DNA of 6,629 nucleotides from Pseudomonadota bacterium (GTDB lineage Bacteria; Pseudomonadota; Alphaproteobacteria; Micropepsales; Micropepsaceae), in assembly GCA_021808875.1 (NCBI GenBank), contig JAKBAU010000204.1, forward strand, positions 1-6,629, given 5' to 3'. Made by a program: the position numbers and the translations under genes. Shown here piece by piece: positions 5,498 to 6,629 of the stretch; position 1 is the first letter of the stretch, and each line of letters starts with the position of its first letter. The notes under the pieces were generated by a model, which saw nothing but the letters and a program-made list of their open reading frames with translations, did not search any database and was not told the DNA's origin.

Positions 5498-6589
5498 GTG
5501 AGTGAGAGCGACGATCGTCAGGAGAAGTTCTCCGGCACCAAAGAGGTGGCCGAGCGCTACCGGTTTGACACCCAAAGTCTCGCCAATTATCTGGCGGCCC
5601 ACATCGACGGCTTCCAAACCCCGCTGGAAGTACGCCAGTTCAAGGGGGGCCAATCCAATCCGACCTATCAGCTGATCACGCCCAACCGCAAATATGTGCT
5701 GCGGCGCAAACCACCTGGAAAACTGCTGCCGTCTGCCCACGCCGTTGACCGCGAATACAAGGTCATCCACGCCCTTCACCCGACCGGCTTCCCCGTCGCC
5801 AAGCCCTATGTGCTGTGTGAGGACGAAAGCGTAATCGGTACCGCGTTTTACGTCATGGAATGCGTGGAAGGGCGGATCTATTGGGGTCCCCTGCTCCCGG
5901 ACTGCTCATCGCGCGAGCGCACGGCGATCTATGATGCCATGAACGAAACCCTGGCCCGCCTGCACCAGCTCGACTACCGCAAGCTTGGCCTGGAGGACTT
6001 TGGCAAACCCGGCAATTATATTACCCGACAGATCGGACGCTGGACCAAGCAGTACAAGCTGTCGGAGACGGAAACCATTGTTGAAATGGACAAGCTCATC
6101 GACTGGCTGCCGGCCAACCTGCCACCGGGCGAACGCAGTTCCATCGTCCATGGCGATTATCGTCTCGATAACATGATCTTGCATCCAACTGAGCCGAAGG
6201 TGCTCGCGGTGCTCGACTGGGAACTTTCCACCATCGGTGACCCCATGGCCGACTTCACCTATCATCTGATGCAATGGCAGATGCCGCCGGGAGGCGGCAC
6301 CGCCGGAACCACGACCTTGCTGGGCAGCGATCTGAAATCATTGGGAATTCCTAGTCTCGAGGATTACACGGCCAAGTATTGTGCGCGTACGGGACGCGAC
6401 ACAATTCCCAACATGGACTATTACGCAGCGTATAATTTCTTTCGTCTTGCCGGCATCTTGCAGGGCATTGTCGGGCGGGTTCGCGATGGCACAGCGGCCA
6501 ACGCCAACGCGGCCCAAAGCGCCGAGGCGGTCCGCCCCCTGGCCAAGACAGCCTGGGAGTTTGCCAAGCGTGCCGGAGCGATGGACTGA
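5498..6589 (+). CDS. APH-fold phosphotransferase family protein (ACAD10/acyl-CoA dehydrogenase-associated type)
   Basis: This 363-residue protein has the aminoglycoside-phosphotransferase (protein-kinase-like) fold. It resembles the subgroup whose domain is fused to acyl-CoA dehydrogenase in animal ACAD10/11 or encoded beside such genes in bacteria. Visible elements are: glycine-rich nucleotide loop FKGGQSNPTYQL (48-59); YVLRRKPPGKLLPSAHAVDREY (66-87), with a candidate ATP-anchoring Lys/Arg and E86; hinge-like YVMECVEGRIYWGP (118-131); Brenner motif HGDYRLDN (H218, D220, N225); and metal-binding DWE (D240) in LDWELSTIGDPMADF. The catalytic residues look complete, so it is probably an active kinase. 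By analogy with ACAD10/11, which phosphorylate 4-hydroxyacyl-CoA, the substrate may be a hydroxyacyl intermediate, but that is inference. Antibiotic resistance is unlikely. The GTG start has a strong Shine-Dalgarno. No acyl-CoA dehydrogenase or short-chain dehydrogenase partner is in the window. A partner could lie to the right of the window. Confidence 0.9.
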   Translation: MSESDDRQEKFSGTKEVAERYRFDTQSLANYLAAHIDGFQTPLEVRQFKGGQSNPTYQLITPNRKYVLRRKPPGKLLPSAHAVDREYKVIHALHPTGFPVAKPYVLCEDESVIGTAFYVMECVEGRIYWGPLLPDCSSRERTAIYDAMNETLARLHQLDYRKLGLEDFGKPGNYITRQIGRWTKQYKLSETETIVEMDKLIDWLPANLPPGERSSIVHGDYRLDNMILHPTEPKVLAVLDWELSTIGDPMADFTYHLMQWQMPPGGGTAGTTTLLGSDLKSLGIPSLEDYTAKYCARTGRDTIPNMDYYAAYNFFRLAGILQGIVGRVRDGTAANANAAQSAEAVRPLAKTAWEFAKRAGAMD

Positions 6590-6629
6590 CGGACGGCGCC
6601 TGAAACACTTGCTTAAAACGTCTTAAGTA

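Noticed and set aside
5498..6589. Aminoglycoside resistance gene
   Set aside because: The overall pattern (FxGGQSNPTY, LRRKPPG, LDWELSTIGDPxxD) is that of the acyl-CoA-associated subgroup, and the context is chromosomal housekeeping with no mobile signs.
6606..6629. CTTAA...TTAAG dyad at the right edge as a terminator
   Set aside because: The stem is only 5 bp and mostly A/T, there is no T-run visible after it, and the sequence ends there, so it cannot be judged.
1..6629. Mobile element, CRISPR array, tRNA/rRNA or phage remnant
   Set aside because: No transposase or integrase, direct repeat array, tRNA-like cloverleaf or composition break was seen by eye, and essentially all DNA is accounted for by conserved genes.

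Overview
The window is a 6.6 kb stretch of ordinary, densely packed chromosome from a Gram-negative bacterium, most likely an alphaproteobacterium. Three things point there: lipid A genes (an outer membrane with LPS), a small DUF2093 protein (to my knowledge mainly an alphaproteobacterial family), and a GC-rich composition (roughly 60% by eye) with GTG starts. I cannot name the genus from sequence alone.

Layout. Positions 1-1590, plus strand: the 3' part of lpxK (its N-terminal half lies off the left edge), then an LpxL/HtrB-type lipid A acyltransferase. The two overlap by 4 nt (ATGA), so they form a lipid A operon. Positions 1533-4077, minus strand: in transcription order, xseA (exonuclease VII large subunit), a 75-residue DUF2093 protein, and a secreted M23 (LytM) metallopeptidase. 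The last two also overlap by an ATGA. The M23 gene runs tail-to-tail into the acyltransferase gene and the two coding regions overlap by 58 nt. Positions 4133-5416, plus strand: purD (GAR synthetase), divergent from xseA across only 55 bp and starting at a GTG behind a strong Shine-Dalgarno. Positions 5498-6589, plus strand: an APH-fold phosphotransferase of the acyl-CoA-dehydrogenase-associated (ACAD10-like) type, also with a GTG start and a strong Shine-Dalgarno. Positions 6590-6629 hold nothing I can recognise.

How the genes relate. lpxK and the acyltransferase act late in lipid A assembly: 4'-phosphorylation, then secondary acylation. The M23 peptidase probably acts on peptidoglycan in the periplasm, so the left half is envelope-related. 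xseA (DNA repair and recombination) and purD (purine synthesis) are housekeeping genes that share a short divergent intergenic region. The last gene is probably tied to fatty acid or acyl-CoA metabolism, but its partner is not in view.

No tRNA or rRNA, mobile element, CRISPR array or phage feature was seen. No gap between genes exceeds about 105 bp. I found no convincing undescribed system. The points most worth a second look are the convergent coding overlap, an altered HxH motif in the M23 peptidase, and the tight coupling of the uncharacterised DUF2093 gene to that peptidase.
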